Assembly: GCF_900110945.1 (NCBI RefSeq)
Contig: NZ_FOFL01000002.1
Location: 922,446 to 986,445 of the forward strand
Length of the DNA stretch: 64,000 nt
Origin: Devosia sp. YR412
GTDB lineage: Bacteria > Pseudomonadota > Alphaproteobacteria > Rhizobiales > Devosiaceae
Direction of reading: 5' to 3'
The notes beneath the pieces are model-generated. The model was not told the origin of the DNA, did not search any database, and was given only the letters and a program-made list of their open reading frames with translations. Shown piece after piece: positions 43,060 through 51,462 of this stretch. Positions within the stretch are counted from its first letter, which is position 1. Each line of letters starts with the position of its first letter. Both the position numbers and the translations under genes were made by a program.

Positions 43060-45513
43060 ATGCTTTCACTGCCGCCGCTACCCATCGACGACGCCCTGCC
43101 GGCCCTGCGTACCGCACTCGCTGCCGGCCCCTACGCCGTGCTCGTCGCCCCGCCCGGCGCCGGCAAGACCACCCGTGTTCCCCTTGCTTTGCTCGAAGCC
43201 CCCTGGCGCGGCGACCAGCGCATCATCATGCTTGAACCGCGCCGCCTCGCCGCCCGCGCCGCCGCCACGCAAATGTCCCGCCTGCTCGGCGAAGACGTCG
43301 GCCAGACCATTGGCTACCGCGTCCGCATGGACTCCAAAGTCTCGGCAAAGACCCGCGTCGAAATCGTCACCGAAGGCGTCTTCACCCGCATGCTGCTCGA
43401 CGATCCCGAGCTCACCGGCACCGCTGCCGTGATCTTCGACGAATTCCACGAACGCAGCCTCGACGGCGACCTCGGCCTGGCCCTCGCCCTGGACGCCGCC
43501 GCCCTCCGACCGGACCTCCGCGTCCTCGTCATGTCCGCCACCATCGACGGCGCCCGCGTGGCAAAACTGTTGAACAACGCCCCCGTCATCGAGAGCCTCG
43601 GCCGCGCCTTCCCGGTCGAAACCCTCCACCGCGAGCCCGATCCCCTGCAGCGCCTCGAAGACCAGGTCGCCACTGCCGTCCTCGCCGCCTTGCGCGAGCA
43701 TGAAGGCTCCGCCCTGGTCTTCCTCCCCGGCCAGGGCGAAATCACCCGCGTCGCCGAACGCCTCGCATCCCGCGTCCCGCCCAATACCGACATAGCACCC
43801 CTTTTCGGCCAGCTCACCCCCGCCGAGCAGGATCGCGCCATCCGCCCCGCCGAGCCCGGCCGCCGCAAACTGGTGCTCGCCACCTCGATCGCCGAAACCT
43901 CGCTGACCATCGACGGCGTCCGCATCGTCGTCGACAGCGGCTTCCGCCGCATCCCGGTCTACGAGCCCGGCACCGGCCTCACCACGCTGGCCACCGCCCG
44001 CGTCTCCCGTGCCGGCGCCGACCAGCGCCGCGGCCGCGCCGGCCGCACCAGCCCCGGCGTCGCCATCCGCCTGTGGAATGAAGGCCAGACCGCCGCCCTC
44101 GCCCCCTTCGACACGCCGGAAATCCTGGCCGCCGATCTCGCCGGCTTCGCCCTCGACCTCGCCACCTGGGGCGTCACCGATCCCGCGGCTTTGTCCTTCC
44201 TCGATCCCCCACCCGCCCCGGCCTGGAGCGAAGCGGTAACCCTGCTCAAAAGCCTCGACGCGCTCGACGCCAATGGCCGCCTCACCCCCGACGGCAAGGC
44301 GCTGGCGAAGCTCCCGCTGCATCCCCGCCTCGCCCATATGATCGTCGCCGCAGCCGCCGATGACGATGCCCTGACTGCCGCCGAACTGGCCGTCCTCATC
44401 ACCGAGCGCGGCCTCGGCGGCGACGGCGTGGATCTCGCCCACCGCCTCGATCGCTTCCGCAGCGAGCGCTCCAAGCGCGCCGACGATGCTCGCAGCCTCG
44501 CCCGCCGCTGGGCGGCGCAAGCAAACAGCAAACAAACCGGCGGCAATCTTCCTGCAGGCTTGCACCTTGCTCGCGCCTTCCCGGACCGCGTCGCCCAATC
44601 CGCCGGCCGCGGAAAATTCCGCCTCGCCAATGGCCGCCAGGCCAGTCTCGAGCAGACCGACGCGCTGGCATCGGCGCCCTTCCTCGTCGTCACCGACATC
44701 ACCGGCGCCGCCGCCACCGGCCGCATCCGCGCCGCAGCCGCCCTTGACCGCGCCGACCTCGAAACCCTTTTCGCCGACAAGATCACCAGCGAAACAATCC
44801 TCGCCTTCGACCAGCCCTCGCTGAGCGTTCGCGCCCGAAAAATTCGCCGCCTCAATGCCTTGCGCCTCGCCGACGAGCCCGTCGCCGTCGATGATCCCGA
44901 AGCCGCCGCCAACATCCTCGCCGAAGCCGCCGCCCGCCGCGGCCTCGATCTTCTCCCCTGGAGCCGCGAGCAAAAGGCCTGGCGCGCCCGCGCCAATTTC
45001 CTGCGCGGCACCTTGGGCGACGACTGGCCCGACCTCAACGCCGATGCCCTCGCCCCAACCGTCGCAGACTGGCTCGCCCCCGCCCTCTTCGGCCTCACCA
45101 AGCTGAGTGAAATCACCGGCGACCACCTGCGCACCGCGCTCGATCTCTTGCTGCCCTATGCCCGCCGCCAGGACATCGAGGCCCTGCTTCCCAGCCACTT
45201 CACCGCCCCGACCGGCAATGCCGTCCCGATCGATTATTCCGCCGAAGGAGGCCCGGCCATCGAGATCCGCGTCCAGGAACTCTTCGGCCTCACCCGCCAC
45301 CCCACCATCGCCCACGGCCGCATCCGCCTGCTGCTGGTGCTGCTCTCCCCGGCCCACCGCCCGATCCAGACCACACGCGACCTCGTCGGTTTCTGGACCG
45401 GCTCCTGGGCCGACGTCGCCAAAGACCTCAAAGGCCGCTACCCCCGCCACCCCTGGCCGGATGACCCGGCAAGGGCGGCACCTACAGCACGCGCAAAACC
45501 GCGCGGCACGTAA
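43060..45513 (+). CDS. hrpB: ATP-dependent RNA helicase HrpB
   Basis: 817 residues, the normal size for HrpB. Helicase motifs: APPGAGKTTRVPLALL (I), EPRRLAARAAA (Ia), IFDEFHER (II, DEFH), SATID (III), TSIAETSLTIDGV (V) and QRRGRAGRTSPG (VI); C-terminal HA2 and HrpB-specific regions follow. The open frame extends 316 codons further upstream, but those run antisense through the aldose epimerase gene. The ATG at 43060 gives the family N-terminus (LPPLPIDDALPALRTAL). Confidence 0.94.
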   Translation: MLSLPPLPIDDALPALRTALAAGPYAVLVAPPGAGKTTRVPLALLEAPWRGDQRIIMLEPRRLAARAAATQMSRLLGEDVGQTIGYRVRMDSKVSAKTRVEIVTEGVFTRMLLDDPELTGTAAVIFDEFHERSLDGDLGLALALDAAALRPDLRVLVMSATIDGARVAKLLNNAPVIESLGRAFPVETLHREPDPLQRLEDQVATAVLAALREHEGSALVFLPGQGEITRVAERLASRVPPNTDIAPLFGQLTPAEQDRAIRPAEPGRRKLVLATSIAETSLTIDGVRIVVDSGFRRIPVYEPGTGLTTLATARVSRAGADQRRGRAGRTSPGVAIRLWNEGQTAALAPFDTPEILAADLAGFALDLATWGVTDPAALSFLDPPPAPAWSEAVTLLKSLDALDANGRLTPDGKALAKLPLHPRLAHMIVAAAADDDALTAAELAVLITERGLGGDGVDLAHRLDRFRSERSKRADDARSLARRWAAQANSKQTGGNLPAGLHLARAFPDRVAQSAGRGKFRLANGRQASLEQTDALASAPFLVVTDITGAAATGRIRAAAALDRADLETLFADKITSETILAFDQPSLSVRARKIRRLNALRLADEPVAVDDPEAAANILAEAAARRGLDLLPWSREQKAWRARANFLRGTLGDDWPDLNADALAPTVADWLAPALFGLTKLSEITGDHLRTALDLLLPYARRQDIEALLPSHFTAPTGNAVPIDYSAEGGPAIEIRVQELFGLTRHPTIAHGRIRLLLVLLSPAHRPIQTTRDLVGFWTGSWADVAKDLKGRYPRHPWPDDPARAAPTARAKPRGT

Positions 45514-45519
45514 GCAAGA

Positions 45520-45636
45520 ATACCCCCACCTAGCCTCCCCCTGAAAAGGGGGAGGAACCGGCCGCGGTCGGGGCAACATCATGCCAAAAACTGGATCTGT
45601 TCCTCCCCCTATCAGGGGGAGGCTAGGTGGGGGTAT
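45520..45636. repeat. long inverted pair of REP-type elements after hrpB
   Basis: ATACCCCCACCTAGCCTCCC starts the left unit and GGGAGGCTAGGTGGGGGTAT ends the right one. The two 38-base units are almost exact reverse complements, each also a small hairpin (CCTCCCCCT..AGGGGGAGG). The loop between them is about 40 bases. Confidence 0.82.
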
Positions 45637-45670
45637 CCGACAAAGACGCTTCTTCGCCGCGTCCCCTAGC

Positions 45671-45697
45671 AAAAAGCCCCGGATCACTCCGGGGCTT
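45671..45697 (-). terminator. msrB terminator
   Basis: AAAAAGCCCCGG and CCGGGGCTT flank a short loop; on the minus strand the stem is followed by a T run. Confidence 0.85.
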
Positions 45698-45701
45698 CGT
45701 C

Positions 45702-46106
45702 TTATTCAGCAGGATTGAAGTTCAACGCCACGCCATTAATGCAATACCGCAAGCCGGTGGGCGGCGGACCATCGGGGAACACATGCCCCAAATGGCTGCC
45801 ACACGTCGCGCAATGGCATTCTGTCCGCACCATGCCGAAACTGCGGTCCTCGGTATTCTCCACCGAGCCCGGCAGCGGGTCGTTAAAGCTCGGCCAGCCG
45901 GTGCCGCTCTCGAATTTCAGCGTCGATTCAAACAGCGGCGTATCGCAGCCGGCGCAGGAAAACACGCCCTGGCGCGTCTCATAGAGCAGCGCGCAGGAGC
46001 CGGGCCTCTCGGTCCCGTGGTTGCGCATCACCTGATACTGTTCCGGCGTCAGCTTGGCGCGCCATTCGGCGTCGGTATGGGTCACCTTGAAAGCATGGGC
46101 GTCCAT
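45702..46106 (-). CDS. msrB: peptide-methionine (R)-S-oxide reductase
   Basis: 134 residues of MsrB, which repairs methionine-R-sulfoxide in proteins. Zinc ligands are in FSCAGCDTPLF and CHCATCGSHLGH, GTGWPSFNDP is the substrate motif, and the catalytic cysteine is in GLRYCINGVALNF. No signal peptide, so it is cytoplasmic. AGGAG lies six bases before the ATG at 46106 and three before another at 46109. Confidence 0.95.
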   Translation of the reverse strand: MDAHAFKVTHTDAEWRAKLTPEQYQVMRNHGTERPGSCALLYETRQGVFSCAGCDTPLFESTLKFESGTGWPSFNDPLPGSVENTEDRSFGMVRTECHCATCGSHLGHVFPDGPPPTGLRYCINGVALNFNPAE

Positions 46107-46238
46107 CATTTGCTCCTTTCGGGCGCTTCCGGTGAGGAACCGCCACAAACTAAAGTCTCGTCGCACTGTCATTCGTCCAACATATAGGATGCGTTACACG
46201 CTTCCCATAGGATCCGTTCCATCACGTCCGGCAAAACC

Positions 46239-46853
46239 ATGTCCATCGTCACCTCGATAGAGCAGCTCGAAGCCCTTTACACCCCCGCCCCCGGCGCCGC
46301 CTCGACCGAAAAGGTCACCGCCCGCATGACGCCCGAATATCGGCGCCTGGTCGAAGCTTCGCCCTTCGCTGCCCTCGCCACTGTCGGCCCCGAAGGCATC
46401 GATTGCTCCCCGCGCGGCGACCAGCCCGGCTTCGTTCGCATCCACGATGATCAGACCCTGATGATGCCCGACCGCCGCGGCAACAACCGCATTGATTCCC
46501 TGCGCAACATCGTCCGCGACCCGCGCTGCGCCTTCCTTTTCCTGCTCCCCGGCAGCGGCACCACCTTCCGCGCCAATGGCCGCGCCCATCTCAGCATCGA
46601 CCCCGCCCTGCTCGAAAGCTTCGCCGTCGAGGGCAAGGCGCCCCGCTCGGTCATCGTTATGGCGATCGATGAACTCTATTTCCAATGCGCTCGCGCCATC
46701 GTCCGCAGCGAACTGTGGAACCCGGCCAAACACCTCGACCCCAAATCCCTCCCCACCCCCGGCGAAATCCTCGCATCGATGACCAACAACGAAGTCGGCG
46801 GCCAGAGCTACGACCGGGCCTGGCCGGAACGGGCAAAAGCCACCATGTGGTAA
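46239..46853 (+). CDS. pyridoxamine 5'-phosphate oxidase family FMN-binding protein
   Basis: 204 residues with the split-barrel FMN fold: FAALATVGPEGIDCSPRGDQ, then MPDRRGNNRIDSLRNIVRDP and FRANGRAHLS. The closest group is the MSMEG_1061-type FMN-dependent proteins, not PdxH. The C-terminus (YDRAWPERAKATMW) is typical of that group. Probable flavin-dependent reductase; substrate unknown. Confidence 0.85.
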   Translation: MSIVTSIEQLEALYTPAPGAASTEKVTARMTPEYRRLVEASPFAALATVGPEGIDCSPRGDQPGFVRIHDDQTLMMPDRRGNNRIDSLRNIVRDPRCAFLFLLPGSGTTFRANGRAHLSIDPALLESFAVEGKAPRSVIVMAIDELYFQCARAIVRSELWNPAKHLDPKSLPTPGEILASMTNNEVGGQSYDRAWPERAKATMW

Positions 46854-46976
46854 GGCTGGCGGCCTTCTCCGCCAACATATCCACAAACCCCGATTTGCCC
46901 CCTTGACCCTCAATAAGGTTTTATGGTCTATCCGCGCCACTGGAAGGGCTTAGCGGTTCTTCCTTCCCGGAGAGAT

Positions 46977-47051
46977 GGGCGTATAGCTCAGCGGGAGAGC
47001 ACCTCGTTGACATCGAGGGGGTCACAAGTTCGATCCTTGTTACGCCCACCA
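46977..47051 (+). tRNA. tRNA-Val (GAC)
   Basis: A 75-base cloverleaf with encoded CCA. The acceptor stem is GGGCGTA/TACGCCC, the D arm GCTC..GAGC, the anticodon loop TTGACAT (anticodon GAC) and the T arm ACAAG-TTCGATC-CTTGT. Confidence 0.95.
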
Positions 47052-47078
47052 TCTCTCTAAGACTTTCGCTTCGGCGAC

Positions 47079-47153
47079 GGGAGTATAGCTCAGCGGGAGA
47101 GCATTCGCTTCACACGCGAAGGGTCACAAGTTCAATCCTTGTTACTCCCACCA
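47079..47153 (+). tRNA. tRNA-Val (CAC)
   Basis: A 75-base cloverleaf with encoded CCA, 27 bases after the first. The acceptor stem is GGGAGTA/TACTCCC, the anticodon stem TTCGC/GCGAA and the loop TTCACAC (anticodon CAC). D and T arms are nearly identical to the first, so the pair probably arose by duplication. Confidence 0.95.
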
Positions 47154-47217
47154 TTGCCTTCGTTTCCCGTGAAGGCCGTCTAAAATCAATGAAATTGCCG
47201 ATGCGGGTCTCGATCTC

Positions 47218-47360
47218 TGGGACCATGCGAAAACTCGCTGCGGTGAGTCGATTGGCGTGGCCGTCGAGAACCGGAGCGGAGCGTACTCCAGTACGTGAGC
47301 ACCGGAAGCGCAGACGGCCGCGTCAAGCGGCCGCCGCAGTAGAGCTTGCGTGTGGTCTCA
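47218..47360. repeat. large capped hairpin element, copy B (3' end of cpdR)
   Basis: A 143-base imperfect hairpin around the 47-base cap at 47266-47312. Inner arms CGTGGCCGTC and GACGGCCGCG pair; further out CTGCGG pairs with CCGCAG, and TGGGACCATGC pairs loosely with GCGTGTGGTCTCA. The right arm ends on the cpdR stop codon (47358-47360). The arm sequence is unrelated to copies A and C. Confidence 0.82.
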
Positions 47361-47717
47361 GGCTGCCAACAGCCGCTCGACCTCATTCACGAGGTCCTTG
47401 AGATGGAACGGCTTGCTCAACACCGAAGCATCCTTCGGCGCATCGCTATCTGGGTTCAGCGCCACCGCAGCAAAGCCGGTGATGAACATCACCTTCAAAT
47501 CCGGATCCAGCTCCGTCGCCCGCCGCGCCAGCTCGATGCCGTCCATTTCCGGCATCACGATATCGCTCAGCAGCAGCGAGAACGGTTCCTCGCGCAAGCG
47601 CTCATAGGCCGATAGACCATTGTCGAACGAAACGACCTCATAGCCGGCATTCTTGAGCGCACGCGTCAGGAACGAACGCATATCATTGTCGTCTTCTGCC
47701 AGCAGAATTCGTTTCAT
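47358..47717 (-). CDS. cpdR: cell-cycle response regulator CpdR
   Basis: 119 residues, a single receiver domain very close to Caulobacter CpdR: RILLAEDDNDMRSFLTRALK, the phospho-site D52 in LLLSDIVMPEMDGIELARRA, K102 in LSKPFHLKDLVNEV, and the VMFITGFAAVALNPDS segment. Unphosphorylated CpdR primes ClpXP to degrade cell-cycle proteins; the CckA-ChpT relay phosphorylates it. GGAG precedes the ATG at 47717. Its 3' end forms part of a large hairpin element. Confidence 0.96.
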   Translation of the reverse strand: MKRILLAEDDNDMRSFLTRALKNAGYEVVSFDNGLSAYERLREEPFSLLLSDIVMPEMDGIELARRATELDPDLKVMFITGFAAVALNPDSDAPKDASVLSKPFHLKDLVNEVERLLAA

Positions 47718-47954
47718 GGGGTCTCCGGCCGTCGCCACCTGGCGCCTTGTGAGTCGCATTCTATCGCGCGATGTTTAAGCGAAGTTTTCCTATTCGCAAC
47801 CGGAACACGTTTTTTCTGCCCAAAACCCCCGCTCCGCACAGCGATTGTGATCGCATTGCTGCGACAATCTGGACATCCGCACCGCAAACGACGACACTGA
47901 CCTAACAAATCATTGGGACGGCATCAAAAATGCGCCGTCCATTCTGGAGGCAGC

Positions 47955-48854
47955 GTGCGGTCCGACTATTGGGATCAGCCAGCATTTGAAACCATAAGGC
48001 CGCGCCGGCTGGTGGCGCCCCTGGTGTTCAATTCGCCCCACTCCGGCCGCATCTATCCTGAGCGCTTCCTCGCCATGACCCGGCTCGATCATCTGTCGAT
48101 CCGCCAGTCCGAAGACGCCTGGGTCGACGAGCTGTTCGGCCGCGCACCCCATCTTGGCGCCCCCATGCTGCGCGCGCATTTCCCCCGCGCCTATCTCGAC
48201 GTCAATCGCGAGCCCTGGGAACTCGATCCCGCCATGTTCGTCGAACCGCTGTCGGATCGCTTCAACACCACCAGTCCCCGCGTTGCCGCCGGCCTCGGCA
48301 CGCTGGCCCGCGTCGTTGCCGAAAACAAGCCGATCTACAAGGATCGGCTGACGCTGGACGACGCCCGCATGCGCATCGAGGGCATCTACCACCCCTATCA
48401 CGCGGCCCTCCAGAAACTGCTCGGCGAAGCCATATCCGCCTTCGGCATCGCGCTGTTGATCGACTGCCATTCCATGCCGCGCATCATGCGCTCCAATGAC
48501 AAGGCTGCCCCCGACATCGTCCTCGGCGACCGCTACGGCACCACCTGCGCCCCCGCGCTGATCGATCTGGCCGAAACCGTCTTCGCCAGCGCCGGCCTCA
48601 AGGTCGCCCGCAACCGCCCCTATGCCGGCGGCTTCGCCACCCGCTCCTACGGCCGTCCGCAGCACGGCGTCCACGCGCTACAGATCGAAATCAGCCGCCA
48701 CCTCTACATGAACGAAGTCACCCTCGCCAAAAACGACAGCTTCGAAGCCATCCGCGCCCTGATTGATCGTTTGATATTTGCACTGATCGGCTTGGACCTG
48801 GTGTCGCTGGTTGGTGGCAATGTTCCCCCGGCCGAGAAGCTGGCGGCCGAATAG
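47955..48854 (+). CDS. N-formylglutamate amidohydrolase family protein
   Basis: 299 residues: LVFNSPHSGRIYPERF with the metal-binding histidine, LIDCHSMPRIMRS, and NRPYAGGFATRSYGRP typical of the HutG-type deformylase family. It would hydrolyse N-formylglutamate or a similar N-acyl amino acid; no hut genes are nearby, so the true substrate is uncertain. The start is GTG at 47955 behind GGAGG. It diverges from cpdR, an arrangement I recall as common in Hyphomicrobiales. Confidence 0.88.
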   Translation: MRSDYWDQPAFETIRPRRLVAPLVFNSPHSGRIYPERFLAMTRLDHLSIRQSEDAWVDELFGRAPHLGAPMLRAHFPRAYLDVNREPWELDPAMFVEPLSDRFNTTSPRVAAGLGTLARVVAENKPIYKDRLTLDDARMRIEGIYHPYHAALQKLLGEAISAFGIALLIDCHSMPRIMRSNDKAAPDIVLGDRYGTTCAPALIDLAETVFASAGLKVARNRPYAGGFATRSYGRPQHGVHALQIEISRHLYMNEVTLAKNDSFEAIRALIDRLIFALIGLDLVSLVGGNVPPAEKLAAE

Positions 48855-48900
48855 GGCCTGATTGCCCTCCTGCTTTTGCCTCCAACTCGCCCCACCCACG

Positions 48901-48937
48901 ATGTCACCCCGGCCCTGAGCCGGGGCCCATCCTGAGA
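48901..48937. repeat. single type B palindrome
   Basis: ATGTCACCCCGGCCCTGAGC with CCGGGGCCCATCCTGAGAT. It matches the halves found at 818 and 62437. Confidence 0.7.
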
Positions 48938-48968
48938 TTTCTCAACAGCCGCAAGGTCGTGCAAAAGA

Positions 48969-49087
48969 ATACCCCCACCCAACCTCCCCCCTGAAAAGGG
49001 GGAGGAGCCGATCGCGCTTGCGGCACTATTGTCGACAACCACCGACCGGATTCCTCCCCCTATCAGGGGGAGGCTAGGTGGGGGTAT
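48969..49087. repeat. inverted pair of REP-type elements upstream of hisN
   Basis: ATACCCCCACCCAACCTCCC at the left and GGGAGGCTAGGTGGGGGTAT at the right are near-complements, each with an internal CCTCCCCCT/AGGGGGAGG stem. Same family as 45520. With the type B unit they fill the 298-base gap before hisN. Confidence 0.8.
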
Positions 49088-49152
49088 CCAAAGAAAAACC
49101 CCTTCCGCCCGCCCGCGCCGCTGGCTATGAACACCGCAACGGAGCCCGACCT

Positions 49153-49941
49153 ATGACAATCGATCTCGCCAAAGTCGAAGCCACCCTCTTGCGCGCCGCC
49201 GAAGCCGCTGCCGCCCACACACTCCCCCTCTTCCGCACCACCCTGGCGATCGACAATAAATACACCGTCGGCTTCGACCCCGTCACCGAGGCCGATCGCG
49301 GCGCCGAAACCGTCATCCGCGCCGTCATCGCCGAGGCCTTTCCCGATCACGCCATCATCGGCGAGGAATGGGGCAATTCCGGCGACAGCGACTACACCTG
49401 GATCATCGATCCCGTCGACGGCACCCGCGCCTTCATCTCCGGCGCGCCCGTCTGGGGCACGCTGATCGGCTTTGCCCACAAGGGCACCGCCATCGCCGGC
49501 CTGATGAGCCAGCCCTTCATCGGCGAGACTTTCCTCGCCGTCCCCGGCCGCTCCACCTACCGCCGCAGCGGCGAAACCACCCCCAACCGCACCAGCGGCC
49601 AGACCGAGCTCGCGCCCTCCCGCGTCTTCACCACCACGCCAAGCCTGTTCCGCACGCCGGAGCTCCTGGCCAAGTGGACCGCAATTGAATCCGCCACCCG
49701 CCTGCAGCGCTTCGGCATGGATTGCTACGGCTACGCCCTGCTCGCCGCCGGCCATGCCGACCTGGTCATCGAGCCGTTCCTGCAAACCTATGACATCGCG
49801 GCCCTGGTCCCGATCATCCGCGAAGCCGGCGGCGCCATCGCCTGCTGGGACGGCAGCGACCCCACCGTCGGCGGCAATGTCGTCGCCGCTGCAACACCGG
49901 AACTGCTGGAAAAGGCGCTGAACCTGGTCAACGCCAGCTAG
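49153..49941 (+). CDS. hisN: histidinol-phosphatase, inositol monophosphatase type
   Basis: 262 residues: FDPVTEADRGAE, IIGEEWGNSG and the metal-binding WIIDPVDGTRAFISG, then YDIAALVPIIREAGG. Substitutions relative to SuhB and CysQ favour HisN, which removes phosphate from histidinol phosphate in histidine synthesis. GGAG precedes the ATG at 49153. The stop overlaps the stop of the convergent hydrolase gene. Confidence 0.88.
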   Translation: MTIDLAKVEATLLRAAEAAAAHTLPLFRTTLAIDNKYTVGFDPVTEADRGAETVIRAVIAEAFPDHAIIGEEWGNSGDSDYTWIIDPVDGTRAFISGAPVWGTLIGFAHKGTAIAGLMSQPFIGETFLAVPGRSTYRRSGETTPNRTSGQTELAPSRVFTTTPSLFRTPELLAKWTAIESATRLQRFGMDCYGYALLAAGHADLVIEPFLQTYDIAALVPIIREAGGAIACWDGSDPTVGGNVVAAATPELLEKALNLVNAS

Positions 49942-50912
49942 ACACTCTGTTGCGTAATAAACGCATCAAACGCCGCAAACACCTGTTCGCGGATCGTATC
50001 CGTTTCCATGAAGAGCTCATGCCGCGCATTGGCGATCACTACATGCCGCCCGGTGCGCATTCGCAGGCCCAGCCGCTCGATCGCCGGGCTCGACACCACC
50101 TCGTCGCGCGCTGCAGCCAGCATCAGCAGCGGCGCCTTGATCCGCGCCGGAAAACTGTCCTCCGCCGCTTCCGCCATCGCCCCGAAGGCCGAGGCCGCCC
50201 AACGGATCGTCGGCTGCGCAATGCCCACCGACGGCTTTGCTTTCAGCACATCCACCGCCCGCATGTAGCGGATCATGTCGCCGGTCAGCGGATTATTGGC
50301 AAAGGTCGCCGCGCTCATCGGCTTGTCCTGCCGCCGCGCCACCGGCAATTGCCCCAGCCCGACAAAGCTCAGCGTCTCGGTCACCCGTGCCATGCCGGCC
50401 ATGCTGAGCGGCTGCCGGTCCAGCGCCAGCATCGGCGCCGAGAGAAATATCCGATCGAACATCATCCGGTCATGAATCCCGGCCGACAGTGACGCCAGCC
50501 CGCCCATCGAATGCCCCACCAGATAAAATGGCGGCGGGCAATCCGGCAGCAGGATTTCGCCATGAAAGCTGCGCAGATCGCACCAATAGTCCTCGAAGCG
50601 ATCGACATAGCCGAGACTCTTATTGCCGATCAGCCGGTCCGACCCGCCCTGCCCGCGCCAGTCGAATGTCGCCACGGCAAAGCCGCGCCGGCGGAAATCG
50701 GCGATGGTCTCGAAGTATTTCTCGATAAATTCCGTTCGCCCCTGCACGAGGCAGATCGTGCCGCGCGGCGCCCCCTCGGCCTTGTGCCAGGTTGCATAGC
50801 GCAGCCGCACATTGTCCTCGGTCGAAAAATAGCCGACCCGCGCCCCCTCCGGCATGGGATTGGAGGCAATATTGACCAGCTCGGGCGCATTTTGATCGAC
50901 AACGGCACTCAT
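49938..50912 (-). CDS. alpha/beta hydrolase, lysophospholipase (PldB) type
   Basis: 324 residues. The nucleophile is in YLVGHSMGGLASL, preceded by FDWRGQGGSDR; the acid and histidine lie in AARDEVVSSPAIERLG and NARHELFMETD. There is no signal peptide. It probably hydrolyses lysophospholipids or monoglycerides. GAGGGG precedes the ATG at 50912. The upstream 600 bases contain no gene. Confidence 0.88.
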   Translation of the reverse strand: MSAVVDQNAPELVNIASNPMPEGARVGYFSTEDNVRLRYATWHKAEGAPRGTICLVQGRTEFIEKYFETIADFRRRGFAVATFDWRGQGGSDRLIGNKSLGYVDRFEDYWCDLRSFHGEILLPDCPPPFYLVGHSMGGLASLSAGIHDRMMFDRIFLSAPMLALDRQPLSMAGMARVTETLSFVGLGQLPVARRQDKPMSAATFANNPLTGDMIRYMRAVDVLKAKPSVGIAQPTIRWAASAFGAMAEAAEDSFPARIKAPLLMLAAARDEVVSSPAIERLGLRMRTGRHVVIANARHELFMETDTIREQVFAAFDAFITQQSV

Positions 50913-50958
50913 CAATGGCCCCTCACGCATGTCCCGCTGTTAAACCAGACGGGCACAA

Positions 50959-51104
50959 TTTCTGTACCCAGATTCGCAGTGCCGCCGAGACGAAAATGGC
51001 TGGCTTTGAGAACCGGAGCGGAGCGTACGTTCTGTACGGGAGCACCGGAAGCGCAAAAGCAAGCCGTTTGCAGGCCGGCGGCGCTGTAAAGGTGGGTACA
51101 GAAA
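50959..51104. repeat. large capped hairpin element, copy C
   Basis: A 146-base imperfect hairpin around the 48-base cap at 51008-51055. Outer arms TTTCTGTACCCA (50959-50970) and TGGGTACAGAAA (51093-51104) are perfect 12-base complements; GGCTGGCTTT pairs with AAAGCAAGCC next to the cap. A second hairpin (AAAACCGG/CCGGTTTT, about 51108-51142) follows. No gene end lies in this copy, unlike A and B. Confidence 0.85.
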
Positions 51105-51302
51105 AGGAAAACCGGCATCTCTTTTGGAGACACCGGTTTTCTTTACTACGGCCCATGCGGGGGGCGGGTGATGGACCGCAAGACGAGGACCTGCTCGCCA
51201 TGGATGTGGTTCTAGTCTCCCGACCCTGAACTGTACCGGACTCCACCGTTCATTTTCGGTTCATCTTCGAACCGGCGCCTGGCCATCCCGCGAGCACAAT
51301 CT

Positions 51303-51340
51303 GTTCCTCCCCCTATCAGGGGGAGACTAGGTGGGGGTAT
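51303..51340. repeat. single type A REP unit
   Basis: GTTCCTCCCCCTATCAGGGG then GAGACTAGGTGGGGGTAT, matching the right-hand units at 42084, 45598 and 49050, with a single A in place of G. Confidence 0.75.
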
Positions 51341-51363
51341 CCGACAAGGACTCTTCTGGGGGT

Positions 51364-51393
51364 CTTGAACCCACAAAAACCCCTCCCATATTT
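51364..51393 (+). promoter_or_regulatory. sigma-32-like heat-shock promoter of hsp20
   Basis: CTTGAA (51364-51369), 16 bases, then CCATATTT (51386-51393). This agrees with alphaproteobacterial RpoH promoters. It predicts a leader of about 110 bases before the hsp20 start. Confidence 0.65.
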
Positions 51394-51462
51394 CTCTCTG
51401 TTCGCCGGATTATCCGGGAACCCCGACCTCGTCATCTACCGCTCGCCTAATGCTGGGAGCGC

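Noticed and set aside
46977..47153. tRNA-Val pair as an integration site for a genomic island
   Set aside because: No integrase, no duplicated tRNA 3' fragment downstream and no compositional change; the flanking genes are core genes.
50915..51229. Small open frames running through hairpin copy C on both strands
   Set aside because: They exist because the hairpin is an inverted repeat without stops in some frames. The peptides match only the cap sequence, and no ribosome site supports them.
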